A stretch of DNA of 64,000 nt from Thermohalobaculum sp039030715 (lineage in GTDB: Bacteria; Pseudomonadota; Alphaproteobacteria; Rhodobacterales; Rhodobacteraceae), in the NCBI GenBank assembly GCA_039030715.1, contig JBCCDU010000008.1:1-64000 (forward strand), read 5' to 3'. Both the position numbers and the translations under genes were made by a program. Positions within the stretch are counted from its first letter, which is position 1. Every line of letters starts with the position of its first letter. Under the pieces are notes generated by a model. The model ran no database searches, was not told where the DNA came from, and saw only the letters and a list, made by a program, of their open reading frames with translations. This document shows positions 16,599 through 25,384 of this stretch, one piece after another.

Positions 16599-18236
16599 AT
16601 GGCCGTATCGACTGACGAAGGTCTGGGGCGCGAAGGGGCCTCTCTGTCCAGGCTTTGGCCCGGCGCGGCGGTGTTCGCGGCGGCCTGCATCGCAGCGTCT
16701 ATCCTTTTACACCAGGGCGGCGCCGCGCTGGTGCGCGCCTGGCAGGTGCCGGAATACACCCATGGCTGGCTGATCCCTGTGATCTCCGGCTATCTCTTTT
16801 TGCGTCAATTGAAAACCGTGCCCGCCAATCCTGGCCCGGTGACCGATCGCTGGCCCGGTGTGCTGGTCCTGATGCTGGCGCTGCTGTTGGGCCTTGCCGG
16901 CAACATCACCCAAATCGAGAAGCTGATCGCAGTCGCCATCATTGTCTGGTCGGGCGGCATGGTGCTGGTCAGCTTTGGCTGGGCACGCGGCAAGCAGTTC
17001 TGGCCACCGGTTCTGCATCTTTGCTTCATGCTGCCTTTGCCGTTCTTCCTCTATTGGAAGACATCGATTGCGCTGCAATTCATCTCCTCCGAGCTGGGGG
17101 TTGCCTTCATCCGGATGATGGCGATCCCGGTCTTTCTGGATGGCAACATCATCGATCTGGGCGAGTTCAAACTGCATGTGGCGGAGGCGTGCTCGGGTCT
17201 GCGCTACCTCTTCCCGATCCTCAGCTTCACGTATATTTTCGCGGTGCTCTATCAGGGATCGTATTGGCACAAGGCGATCCTTCTGCTGGCGGCTGTTCCG
17301 ATCACCATCGTGATGAACTCCATCCGGATCGGAGTGATCGGCGTAATCGTCGACAATTACGGCATCGAACATGCCGAGGGGTTCATGCACTATTTCGAGG
17401 GTTGGGTGATCTTCCTGGCCTGCATCCTGATGATGATCGGCTTGGCGCGGGTGTTGCAATGGCTCGCTCGCGACCGGCGCAGCCTGGTGGAGGTTCTGGA
17501 CCTCGAGACCACCGGGTTGGGTGAACAGATGATGCGGGTTCGCGACATCCGCCCCTCGGTCGCACTGCTGGGAAGCACGCTGGCCATCGCGGCGGCCGGC
17601 CTGGCGTGGAGCCCGCTGGCGGCACCCCCCCAAACGCCGATCGAGCGCGATCCCCTACTGATCTTTCCGAACGAACTTGGCGAATGGCGCAGCACTGCTA
17701 GACAGGAGCTGACGCCCGAAATTGCCCAGGTTTTGGCGGCGGATGACTATCTCTCGGCCAGCTATTTCTCGACCGATGCGCCTGCGCCGGTCGACCTCTT
17801 CGTCGCCTGGTACCGCGATCAGGGCAAGACCGGCGGCATCCATTCGCCCGAAGTTTGTATTCCCGCCGGTGGATGGGAGATGTCCGAGATCGAGGCGACC
17901 GAGGTTACGGTCGATATCGGCGGGCAGCCGACCGCCATTCCGGTCAACCGGGCGATCATCCAGAAGGGGCTCGAGAAGCAGCTCGTCTACTACTGGTTCG
18001 ATCAGGCGGGTCGGCGGATCACCTCGGATTATGCCGCCAAGCTCTATCTCCTCTGGGATGGATTGCAGAGTGGGCGTACCGATGGCGCGCTGGTCCGCCT
18101 GCTCACCCCGATCGGGCCGGAGGAGCCGGTAACCCAAGCCGATGCGCGGCTGAGGCAGATGATGTCTCATGCCCTTCCGGAACTGACCCGGTTCTTTGGC
18201 ACGCAAGTGACAATCCAAGACGATTCAGCGAATTGA
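16599..18236 (+). CDS. xrtD: Exosortase fused to an EpsI domain, VPLPA-CTERM-specific XrtD type
   Basis: Polytopic inner-membrane transpeptidase/protease that cleaves and anchors proteins with a C-terminal sorting tail. The 545-residue protein has about eight helices in residues 20-305 with the exosortase triad: C198 in EACSGLRYL, R243 in MNSIRIGV and H264 in EGFMHYFEG. After another helix (about 325-345) comes a periplasmic EpsI-like domain (about 350-545) with the family segment HSPEVCIPAGGWEM. This exosortase-EpsI fusion matches XrtD, the enzyme paired with VPLPA-CTERM proteins in Rhodobacterales, and one such substrate is encoded at 25385-26002. It opens a run followed by the chain-length protein 51 bases downstream. 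Assignment to XrtD rather than another exosortase type is strong inference from the fusion and the substrate. Confidence 0.9.
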   Translation: MAVSTDEGLGREGASLSRLWPGAAVFAAACIAASILLHQGGAALVRAWQVPEYTHGWLIPVISGYLFLRQLKTVPANPGPVTDRWPGVLVLMLALLLGLAGNITQIEKLIAVAIIVWSGGMVLVSFGWARGKQFWPPVLHLCFMLPLPFFLYWKTSIALQFISSELGVAFIRMMAIPVFLDGNIIDLGEFKLHVAEACSGLRYLFPILSFTYIFAVLYQGSYWHKAILLLAAVPITIVMNSIRIGVIGVIVDNYGIEHAEGFMHYFEGWVIFLACILMMIGLARVLQWLARDRRSLVEVLDLETTGLGEQMMRVRDIRPSVALLGSTLAIAAAGLAWSPLAAPPQTPIERDPLLIFPNELGEWRSTARQELTPEIAQVLAADDYLSASYFSTDAPAPVDLFVAWYRDQGKTGGIHSPEVCIPAGGWEMSEIEATEVTVDIGGQPTAIPVNRAIIQKGLEKQLVYYWFDQAGRRITSDYAAKLYLLWDGLQSGRTDGALVRLLTPIGPEEPVTQADARLRQMMSHALPELTRFFGTQVTIQDDSAN

Positions 18237-18287
18237 CAGACAATAGCGCCAAGCCAGTAACAGGCTTGGGCGCCAGAGGAGAGCGAC

Positions 18288-19886
18288 ATGGAACAGGCTC
18301 AGGCGATCCGCGATCTGTGGCGGGTGTTTCGCAGGCGCTTTGCCATCCTTGCGGGCGTGGCGCTGCTCGGTGCCGCGATTTCGATGTTCGTCGCCTACCT
18401 CCTGCCGCCGGTTTATGAGTCCAGCGCCAAGATCCTGGTGGAGAGCCAGCAGATCCCGACTGAACTGGCTCGCTCGACCGTGACCGCCTCGGCGGCCGAG
18501 CGGTTGCAGTTGATCGAACAGCGCTTGATGACGCGCGACAATCTGTTTAACATGATCGAGGAACTTGGGTTGTTCTCGGCCCGGGACGATCTGACCCTGT
18601 CCGAGAAGATCGGGCTGGTGCGCGACGCCACCAAGATCAAGGCGATTGCGGTCAGCGGCAAACGTCAGCGGCGCAACGACACCTCGATTTCGGCCTTCAC
18701 GATCTCGGTCTCGTTCAACGATCCAGGCGACGCAGCGCGGATCGCAAACGAGTTTGTAACCACGGTGCTGGACCAGAACCTGCGAGCCCGAACCGAGCGC
18801 GCCAGCGAAACGCTGGGCTTCTTCGAGCAGGAGGAGGACCGGCTGAGCGGGGCTCTGGCCACGCTTGAGAGCGAAATCACCATCTATAAACGCGACAACG
18901 AAGCGGCGCTGCCCGACAGCCTGGAGTTCCGCCGCTCGGAACTCTCGCGCCTGGCGCAGACCGATCAGGAGCTTGACCGACGGATCCTGGAACTGGAGGA
19001 GGAGCGGGGCACTCTGGAAGCCACGCTGGAGATGTCCGGCGGGACCGCGGCGCCGGACGCGGCCCTTTCAGCGGAGGAGCGCGAGATCCGCAGGCTTGAA
19101 GCACTGCTGACCCAAAAACGCGCCTTGTTCTCGGAAAATCATCGCGAGGTGCGGACCCTGAAGGCGCAGATCGCAGCGCTCGAGGCAACCTTGCCGACCA
19201 CTACTAACGAGGACGGCACAACGACGGCGCAGAGCATTCAGGAAATGGGAATGCGCCGGCAGATCGATCTGCTGGGCACGCAGATCACCCTGCTGAAAGA
19301 TCAGAAGGCGGCCATTGACGAGCGCCGGACCGCGCTAGAACTATCGATCCAGCAGACGCCCAATATCGAGATGACGATCAATGGGCTCTATCGCCGTCAT
19401 GCCGAGATCCAGGAACAGCTCAGCACCATCGTGCGCAAGCGGGTCGAGGCCGAAACCGGCGAGCGGCTGGAAATGAACCAACAGGCTGAACGCTTCGAGG
19501 TGATCGAGAACCCGGTGGTGGCGGAGAAACCCGTCTCGCCCAACCGGCGCAAGATCCTTATGCTGGGCAGCGGAGTCAGCATGGCCCTTGCCGTGGCGCT
19601 TGCCTTCCTGATCGAGATAATGAACCCGGCGATCCGATCCGCCGCGCAGATGGAGCGGATGCTGGATCTGCGCCCGGTCGCGACGATCCCCTACATCCAG
19701 ACGGCGGGAGAACGGCGGCGCAGGCGGTTCTGGTTGACGACCGTGGTTCTGCTGCTGGTGGCAGGGTTGCCGGCGCTGCTCTTCGCCATCGATCAGTACT
19801 ACTTGCCGCTGGAGCTGCTCGGCGTGCGAATTGTCGAGCGGACCGGGTTGGACGAGATCATCCGCATCATCGAGGCCAGGCTCTAG
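18288..19886 (+). CDS. Chain-length determinant / exopolysaccharide transport protein (Wzz/GumC-like, no kinase domain)
   Basis: Inner-membrane polysaccharide co-polymerase of 532 residues. It has an N-terminal helix (FAILAGVALLGAAISMFVAYLLPPVYES), a long periplasmic part with extended coiled coils (about 170-400, rich in E, L, R and Q), the proline-rich VAEKPVSPNRRKILMLGSGVSMALAVALAFLIE segment with the second helix, and a third hydrophobic stretch (LTTVVLLLVAGLPALLFAI) near the end. There is no Walker motif, so the tyrosine kinase is the separate protein at 22060. Exosortase-linked EPS loci typically contain such a GumC-like protein. GGAGAG precedes the ATG. Its stop overlaps by four bases the stop of the convergent WecG-type gene. 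Confidence 0.88.
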   Translation: MEQAQAIRDLWRVFRRRFAILAGVALLGAAISMFVAYLLPPVYESSAKILVESQQIPTELARSTVTASAAERLQLIEQRLMTRDNLFNMIEELGLFSARDDLTLSEKIGLVRDATKIKAIAVSGKRQRRNDTSISAFTISVSFNDPGDAARIANEFVTTVLDQNLRARTERASETLGFFEQEEDRLSGALATLESEITIYKRDNEAALPDSLEFRRSELSRLAQTDQELDRRILELEEERGTLEATLEMSGGTAAPDAALSAEEREIRRLEALLTQKRALFSENHREVRTLKAQIAALEATLPTTTNEDGTTTAQSIQEMGMRRQIDLLGTQITLLKDQKAAIDERRTALELSIQQTPNIEMTINGLYRRHAEIQEQLSTIVRKRVEAETGERLEMNQQAERFEVIENPVVAEKPVSPNRRKILMLGSGVSMALAVALAFLIEIMNPAIRSAAQMERMLDLRPVATIPYIQTAGERRRRRFWLTTVVLLLVAGLPALLFAIDQYYLPLELLGVRIVERTGLDEIIRIIEARL

Positions 19887-20650
19887 CGCGCGCGTCTCTC
19901 GGCCAGCGCGCTCATGATCAGGCCGGGCAATATCGCGATGCAGCGTAGATAGCGCACGGTCAGGCGTGCGGGGTTCAGTGCCATGCGCCACAACCACTCC
20001 ATCGCGATCCGGCGCACCCAGCGCGGCGCGCGTTGCTGGCTGCCCGCCAGAAAATCGAGCCCCGCACCGATCGAGACGAAGCCGACGCCGGGCAATTCCC
20101 TGCGCCCACGTGCGGCAAACATCTCCTGACGGGGCGCACCGAGCGCGAGAAAGCAGATGCGGGCGCCAGAACGCCCAAGCTCTGCTAGCATTGCGGCGGC
20201 TTCCTCACCCTCCGGATCGAAGTTCTGCGAGGGCGCGAGATGGGCCACAATGCGAAGGCGCGGAATCCTGCCGGTAAGCGTCTCGCCTGCCATCCTTAGA
20301 ACCGGCTCAGTCGCGCCGAGCAGTGCCACCGGCATATCTTGTGCCGCCGCCATCCGGGTTAACGGCTCCACCAGATCCGAGCCGGGCATGAGGTCCACAG
20401 GCCGTCCCGCCATGTACGAAAGCCAGACAATCGGATTGCCATCGGCCACAACCAGATCCTGCGTCGCATAGGCGCGCGCGAAAGCCGGGGAGGTTTTCAA
20501 TTTTACCAGATGATCCAGATTCAGGGTCGCCAGCGCGAAGCCATCCCCCCGCGCGAAACGGTGCGAGATCGCTTTATCCAGGCTGGCTCTGTCGGCTACC
20601 GAGATCGCGATCCGGGTCCCACCGATGGCGAGCGAGAATGGACCGGACAT
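19883..20650 (-). CDS. WecG/TagA/CpsF family glycosyltransferase
   Basis: 255-residue transferase of the family that adds N-acetylmannosaminuronate or similar sugars to lipid-linked intermediates. The signature begins ATLNLDHLVKLKTSPAFARAY and continues VADGNPIVWLSYMAGRP, followed by GATEP and FLALGAPRQEMF, the conserved CpsF/WecG segments. The frame is open to 20710, but GGGAGA eight bases before the ATG at 20650 and the conserved N terminus (MSGPFSLAIGG) favour this start. A C-terminal extension of basic and hydrophobic residues may bind the membrane. It lies on the minus strand, divergent from the ATPase gene at 21017. Sugar specificity is unknown. Confidence 0.88.
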   Translation of the reverse strand: MSGPFSLAIGGTRIAISVADRASLDKAISHRFARGDGFALATLNLDHLVKLKTSPAFARAYATQDLVVADGNPIVWLSYMAGRPVDLMPGSDLVEPLTRMAAAQDMPVALLGATEPVLRMAGETLTGRIPRLRIVAHLAPSQNFDPEGEEAAAMLAELGRSGARICFLALGAPRQEMFAARGRRELPGVGFVSIGAGLDFLAGSQQRAPRWVRRIAMEWLWRMALNPARLTVRYLRCIAILPGLIMSALAERRAR

Positions 20651-21016
20651 CGCAAGCTCTCCCAATTCCACGTCTTCCCGTGCTTGCCTTAGCGCAGCGC
20701 AGCGCAGCACGCCATGATGCTAACGTCCGCCAGATGGGATCGAACATCGCAGAAGCGCCGCATTCTGTGCCTAAACCTCCTCATCGCAGGGGTTTCGTGT
20801 TATATGCACCTGCGAAGACGCGATGCAGAACCGGGACGCCCGGTGGTGCGATGCAGTGGCGGCGGCCCGGGATACCGTTTGTTCGGATCTTTGGGCGATG
20901 ATCACGCCGCCGATAGTGTGGAACCGCCGGAATGCTCATATTTCGGCGTGGGGGTTGGCAAATTCCGAGCCGCGATCCGTGCGGACCGGCAGAGCATAGC
21001 GGGCGTGTCCAGAACG
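20651..21016. other. Divergent intergenic region with a short tandem repeat
   Basis: About 365 bases between the divergent WecG-type and ATPase genes. The ATPase frame stays open upstream to 20714, but that stretch (Arg/Gly-rich, two cysteines) does not look like family sequence. AGCGC is repeated three times followed by AGCAC at 20691-20710. I see no convincing promoter boxes. Confidence 0.45.
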
Positions 21017-21979
21017 ATGTACGAAGAATTCTATGGCCTGAAAGCGCGCCCGTTCCAGGTGGTTCCCGACCCGGCGTTCCTCTACTGGTCGGAAGCGCAT
21101 TTGATGACGTTCACGATGCTGCGCTATGGCATCCTCAGCACATCCCCGCTGACGGTGATCACCGGCGATGTTGGCGCGGGCAAGACCACGCTTCTGCGCC
21201 AGTTGCTGGAGGAGTTTCCCGACGATCTGGTGGCGGGGTTGATTTCGAACATCCAGGCAGGCAAGGGCGAGCTTCTGGAATGGGCGCTGATGGCGTTCGA
21301 TCAACCCTATCAAGATGCGAGCCATGTCCAGCGGTTCGACCGGTTCCAGAAATTCGTGGTCGAGAGCTATGCCGCCGGCAAGCGGGTCACATTGATCGTC
21401 GACGAGGCCCAGAACCTGGGCGTGGAGCAGCTGGAAGAGCTGCGCATGCTCTCGAATATAAATGCGGAGCGGGACCAGCTTCTGCAGATCATACTGGTCG
21501 GACAGCCGGAGCTGCGCGAGCTGCTCGCCAAGCCCGAACTGCGCCAGTTCGCCCAGCGCATAACCTCCGATTTTCACCTGGGATCGCTCAGCAGCGACGA
21601 GGTCCATAAATATGTCGAGCGACGCCTGAACATCGCCGGGGCGGAGTGGGAGATCTTCCCGCCCGCGACCTGCGACCTGATCTATCACGCGACCCAGGGT
21701 GTGCCGCGGTTGATCAATGTGCTCTGTGATCTATGCCTGGTCTACGGCTTCTCCGCCGACCGCAACGTGATCGATACCGACATCTTGCGCGAACTGATGA
21801 GCAGCATGGAGCGCAATGGCATCTTCAATCAGTTCACTCCGCTTGGCGGTGCGCCGACACTTGTTGCGACAGAGCAGCCAGCGGCACGGGCGCCCGCAGA
21901 ACCTGCCCCGCCCAGGGCCGAGGCACCGGTCGCTGGGCGCGGCTCTGTTGGCGGTCTGACCGGCGGCGATGGGTCTTGA
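21017..21979 (+). CDS. ExeA-like AAA ATPase of exosortase/EPS loci
   Basis: Cytoplasmic AAA ATPase of 320 residues. It starts MYEEFYGLKARPFQVVPDP, the usual opening of the ExeA / exosortase-system-associated ATPase group. Walker A is GDVGAGKTTLL (about residue 50), Walker B is VTLIVDEAQNLG, and sensor and lid segments follow (ILVGQPELRELL, GVPRLINVLCDLCL). A Pro/Ala-rich tail ends the protein. An in-frame GTG at 21005 would add four residues; longer starts are unlikely. In the well-studied exosortase A loci an ATPase of this kind lies beside the tyrosine kinase, as here (kinase start 80 bases downstream). Its precise role in polysaccharide export is not established. Confidence 0.85.
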   Translation: MYEEFYGLKARPFQVVPDPAFLYWSEAHLMTFTMLRYGILSTSPLTVITGDVGAGKTTLLRQLLEEFPDDLVAGLISNIQAGKGELLEWALMAFDQPYQDASHVQRFDRFQKFVVESYAAGKRVTLIVDEAQNLGVEQLEELRMLSNINAERDQLLQIILVGQPELRELLAKPELRQFAQRITSDFHLGSLSSDEVHKYVERRLNIAGAEWEIFPPATCDLIYHATQGVPRLINVLCDLCLVYGFSADRNVIDTDILRELMSSMERNGIFNQFTPLGGAPTLVATEQPAARAPAEPAPPRAEAPVAGRGSVGGLTGGDGS

Positions 21980-22059
21980 CAGTGTTGCGCATCTTGAGAA
22001 TGCCTGGTGCGGTATCCACCACCCTGCGGCACAACCGCTAACTGGAAAGGCCCAATCGC

Positions 22060-22902
22060 GTGGTAGAGCGGCTGAAAACAGCGATCCAGAAAGCTCGTGC
22101 TATGCGAGAGCATGGCAGCGCGAGTCCGATGGCCATGCCTGCCGCGCGCCAAGCGGCCATGCCAAGCAGCCCGGGCGCCGATCGCTATGAAGCTGCCTGG
22201 ACAGCGCTGGAAGAGGTGACCTTCGATCCCGATCATCTGGAACGCAACCGGGTGATCGCTCACGCAAAGAACGAACCCGCCCATATGGCGTTCGATGTCC
22301 TGCGGACACGAATCCTGCGGGTGTTCAAGAAACACGGCTGGACGCGGCTGGGCATTACCTCGGCCACCAAAAGCTGCGGCAAGACTTTCGCCTCGGTCAA
22401 TCTGGCGCTCAGCTTCTCTCGGCAGCCGAACTGCCGCACGATTCTGATGGATATGGATTTGCGCCTGCCCAATGTCGCCCGCGTGCTGGGGGTGGAGCGG
22501 ACAGATCCAGCCCGTTGGTTCCTGACCGGCGAGATCGAGGCTGCCAATTATCTACGCCGGGCTGGCTCGAACCTGGCACTGGGTTTGAACAGCGAACGGG
22601 TCACGGACTCGGCTGAGTTGATCCTCGACCCCTGCGTACCGCGCGCATTGCAGGGAATGTATGACGCGCTGGCGCCGGACGTGGTGCTTTATGACCTTCC
22701 ACCGATGCTGGCCTGCGACGACGTGATGGGTTTGCTGCCGCAGCTGGATTGTGTCCTGCTGGTTGTCGGCGGCGGCTCGACCCGGGCCGAAGAAGTTGCG
22801 GAGTGTGAACGGCTGTTGACCGATCAGACCGAGTTGTTGGGCGTGCTGCTGAACAAGGCCGAAGACCCCGATCCCAGCCAATATGGGTACGGGTATTACT
22901 GA
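22060..22902 (+). CDS. CpsD/CapB-like tyrosine-protein kinase (BY-kinase)
   Basis: 280-residue cytoplasmic ATPase that would phosphorylate itself and regulate chain length and export with the co-polymerase at 18288. The Walker A region reads ITSATKSCGKTFASVN, Walker A' is ILMDMDLRLPN, and Walker B-like VVLYDLPPML follows. The tail ends in YGYGYY, a small tyrosine cluster of the type that is autophosphorylated. The GTG start at 22060 has GGAAAGG nine bases upstream. The kinase and membrane co-polymerase are separate proteins, the layout of Gram-positive Cps systems and of exosortase-linked loci, rather than a Wzc-type fusion. Confidence 0.87.
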   Translation: MVERLKTAIQKARAMREHGSASPMAMPAARQAAMPSSPGADRYEAAWTALEEVTFDPDHLERNRVIAHAKNEPAHMAFDVLRTRILRVFKKHGWTRLGITSATKSCGKTFASVNLALSFSRQPNCRTILMDMDLRLPNVARVLGVERTDPARWFLTGEIEAANYLRRAGSNLALGLNSERVTDSAELILDPCVPRALQGMYDALAPDVVLYDLPPMLACDDVMGLLPQLDCVLLVVGGGSTRAEEVAECERLLTDQTELLGVLLNKAEDPDPSQYGYGYY

Positions 22903-23042
22903 GCGTGCGTGAAAGCTCAATAGTCACTTTCAGAGTTTCGTGTATAGCGTTGTTATAGCTTTTAAAATTGGCTCGACCTATGCGATCTTCTGCGCTAGAG
23001 TGCCAAAAAACGAACCGCAACGGCAAAAACACGAGGAACGTG

Positions 23043-23696
23043 ATGCGGAGTTTGGGGATAGCAGTGTTGATCAGGGCTGCTTTGAGCGCCTGTGTGTTCG
23101 CTTGGGCTGCGGCGGCAACCGTGACAGGCGCCTCGGCGCAGACCGGTGGGACCTATGTGCTGAAAATTGGCGACACGATTCAGGTGATCGTGCTCGAGGA
23201 TCCAGAACTGACGCGCACTGTGCTGATCCGGCCCGATGGCAGGATCTCGCTGCCGATTGCTGGTACCCTGACTGCCGAGGGACGCACGCCCGAACAGCTC
23301 CGCAACATCATCCGCAGCCGTCTTGCGGGTAATTTCATCGAGCCGCCCAGCGTGACCGTCTCGGTCAGCAGCGTCGCGCTGGAGGAGGCCGAGGTGGAGG
23401 AACCTGAGGAGCGGGGTGAGTTCTTCGTGCTGGGCGAAGTCGCGCGTCCCGGGCGCTACACCTTCGAAATGGACGAGGCAATCACCATTCTCGAGGCGCT
23501 TTCGGTAGCCGGCGGCCCTGGCCCCTTCGCGGCACGCGCGCGTATTCAGATCCGCGAAGTGGTGGAGGATGTCGAAACAGTGCGGCTCTTCAATTATGAC
23601 GCGGTCGAGGACGGCTTTGCCGTTACCGCCAGTGATCTGGCCGCGCTCGCGGATGGGGCGGTGATCGTCGTGCCCGAACGCGGGCTTTTCGAATAG
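23043..23696 (+). CDS. Polysaccharide export protein, Wza/GumB-like (OPX family)
   Basis: 217-residue periplasmic/outer-membrane export protein. An N-terminal signal (MRSLGIAVLIRAALSACVFAWAAAATVTGASA) is followed by a Poly_export domain (YVLKIGDTIQVIVLEDPELTRTVLIRPDGRISLPIAG) and a SLBB-type domain (FFVLGEVARPGRYTF...ITILEALSVAGG). LSAC at residues 14-17 could be a lipobox, but the hydrophobic stretch continues past it, so signal peptidase I cleavage after ASA is about as likely. The frame is open from 22968; GAGGAA and the signal peptide decide for 23043. With the co-polymerase, kinase and barrel protein it would form the export channel. Confidence 0.9.
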   Translation: MRSLGIAVLIRAALSACVFAWAAAATVTGASAQTGGTYVLKIGDTIQVIVLEDPELTRTVLIRPDGRISLPIAGTLTAEGRTPEQLRNIIRSRLAGNFIEPPSVTVSVSSVALEEAEVEEPEERGEFFVLGEVARPGRYTFEMDEAITILEALSVAGGPGPFAARARIQIREVVEDVETVRLFNYDAVEDGFAVTASDLAALADGAVIVVPERGLFE

Positions 23697-23705
23697 GGCG
23701 CCCCC

Positions 23706-25121
23706 ATGGCAGCCGCACAGGGCTGCGGGCCTCCGCGCGGTGGCAGCCGTTTCCCGCGTGCAATGCAGCGCGCAAGGTGTGTTGCACTGGTCTGCGCGCT
23801 CGCCTGGCTGGGCTTCGTACCGCCAGTAACTGCAAAGGATACGAGCAACCCGGCAGGCGCGATCGTTACGCGGTTTGGCGCCAATGCGCCTGTGCGCGCG
23901 CCACGCCCTCCGGTCGCGCCAGGCAAGTCATATACCGGCATTACCCCATCTCAGCCGCTGAATATGGCAAAGTCCGTGCCACCAGATCCTTCGGCGGCAG
24001 CGGCGTCGAATGGGTTCGGCCCTGCTGTTGACTGGTCGCTTAGGTCGCGGGCGGAGCAGCGATTCGAGGTCGATACCAATCGCGGGCTCGAAACCCCTTC
24101 GGACGGTACGATCTATGGTTCGCGCACGCGCCTCTCGACGACCTTGGAGGCCGAGACCAAACGCTCTCTGGTCACAACGACACTTGGCTTCAGCGGTGCG
24201 GTCTTTGGTGGCCCCGGGGATATCGATGACGCAACACGCCTGAACCCGAGATTGACCAGCGACCTTCGCTATGACGGCAAGGACTATGAACTCACTGGCA
24301 GCCTCAGCGCCTCGACGAACTCGACCTCGGTGACACAGCTTGAAGACACCGGGATCACGGACGTGGAATCGACCCAGATCACCGTCATCTACGACAGCGA
24401 GCTTTCCTGGCGGCTCAACCCGCGCAGCACTCTGTTTCTAGGGACGCTGGGTCGGGTAGTCGATTTCACCGACGATGTGGCGGGGCTGAACCCCACCCGG
24501 ACATTCGGTGCTAGCGCAGGTTGGGCACATAGCATCAATTCCCTCACCACACTGCGCTTTGCGGGCAACCTGCGCTACTTCGCGGCGGACAACCCGGCCG
24601 AGAACCGCAGCCAGGTTTTCGATTTCACCGTTGCGCTCAACCAGCGGCGCACGCCGCGCCATCGTTTCGGTTTGCGCGCCGGTGCGGTGGCCGTGCGTGT
24701 GACCGAAGACGGACCCGGCGGGGAAGGTACGCAGTTTCAGACCGGCGGCACTGGCGCTCTGACCTTCAACTATACGAACGACCAGCTTCAAGCCGATTTG
24801 TCGGCGACGCAGCAGGTTGATCCTAGTTCGACGGGCGAGTTGCAGAGCTTCACCCGCATCGCCGGCAGCGTCGGCTATCGGCTGACACGGAATAACCGGG
24901 TTTCGGCCAATCTTGCGTATACGCGGCGGGCGGACCTGGACGGGGACGGCGACAATCGGCAACTCATCTCGTTCGGGCCGCGATACTCCTACAGCCTCGG
25001 CAGGGGGACGGAGTTGGGCCTCGGCTATCTCTTTCGTCTGAGCGAAGAAAGCGAGGACGGCACGGCAATAGGACACCGATTTTTCCTATCGCTCGTACAC
25101 AACCTGACGCTGCAGCCCTGA
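23706..25121 (+). CDS. Outer-membrane beta-barrel protein of the EPS/exosortase locus
   Basis: 471-residue secreted protein with a signal-like segment (MQRARCVALVCALAWLGFVPPVTA, residues 20-43), a Pro/Ala-rich linker and then a long run of alternating polar/aromatic strands (e.g. SRTRLSTTLEAETKRSLVTTTLGFSG, SSLRYDGKDYELTGSLSAS-type repeats) ending in FFLSLVHNLTLQP, typical of a beta barrel. Exosortase-linked EPS loci usually carry an outer-membrane protein of this size beside the Wza-like gene; a role in passage or anchoring of the polymer is inference. An in-frame ATG at 23763 places the signal peptide exactly at the N terminus and may be the true start. It begins nine bases after the export protein. 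Confidence 0.75.
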   Translation: MAAAQGCGPPRGGSRFPRAMQRARCVALVCALAWLGFVPPVTAKDTSNPAGAIVTRFGANAPVRAPRPPVAPGKSYTGITPSQPLNMAKSVPPDPSAAAASNGFGPAVDWSLRSRAEQRFEVDTNRGLETPSDGTIYGSRTRLSTTLEAETKRSLVTTTLGFSGAVFGGPGDIDDATRLNPRLTSDLRYDGKDYELTGSLSASTNSTSVTQLEDTGITDVESTQITVIYDSELSWRLNPRSTLFLGTLGRVVDFTDDVAGLNPTRTFGASAGWAHSINSLTTLRFAGNLRYFAADNPAENRSQVFDFTVALNQRRTPRHRFGLRAGAVAVRVTEDGPGGEGTQFQTGGTGALTFNYTNDQLQADLSATQQVDPSSTGELQSFTRIAGSVGYRLTRNNRVSANLAYTRRADLDGDGDNRQLISFGPRYSYSLGRGTELGLGYLFRLSEESEDGTAIGHRFFLSLVHNLTLQP

Positions 25122-25279
25122 TTCGTGTGTGCGCCGCAACACGGGCGCCGGATCCCTCGCCTGACGTCGGGTCGCCACGTTATGAGGCACTTGGCCTAAT
25201 TTTTCACCAAAAGAGGCGAAAACATGACGGAAATCGAAGATTGTCAGTGTCTTTCGGGGCCGTTAACTTCTTCTACACC

Positions 25280-25308
25280 TTGATACACAAAAGCGTTTTT
25301 GGCATATT
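25280..25308 (+). promoter_or_regulatory. Sigma-70-type promoter for the VPLPA-CTERM gene
   Basis: TTGATA (25280-25285) and CATATT (25303-25308) are separated by exactly 17 bases, in an AT-richer stretch about 75 bases before the VPLPA-CTERM start. Transcription would begin near 25315. This is the cleanest -35/-10 pair in the window and suggests separate expression of the sorted protein. Confidence 0.55.
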
Positions 25309-25384
25309 CGCGGAAGCGAGACGGGTGGGTTCTGTCATGAATGACGCGCCTGCGGACAGGTACTTTGTAAAAAGGATTGCAAAG

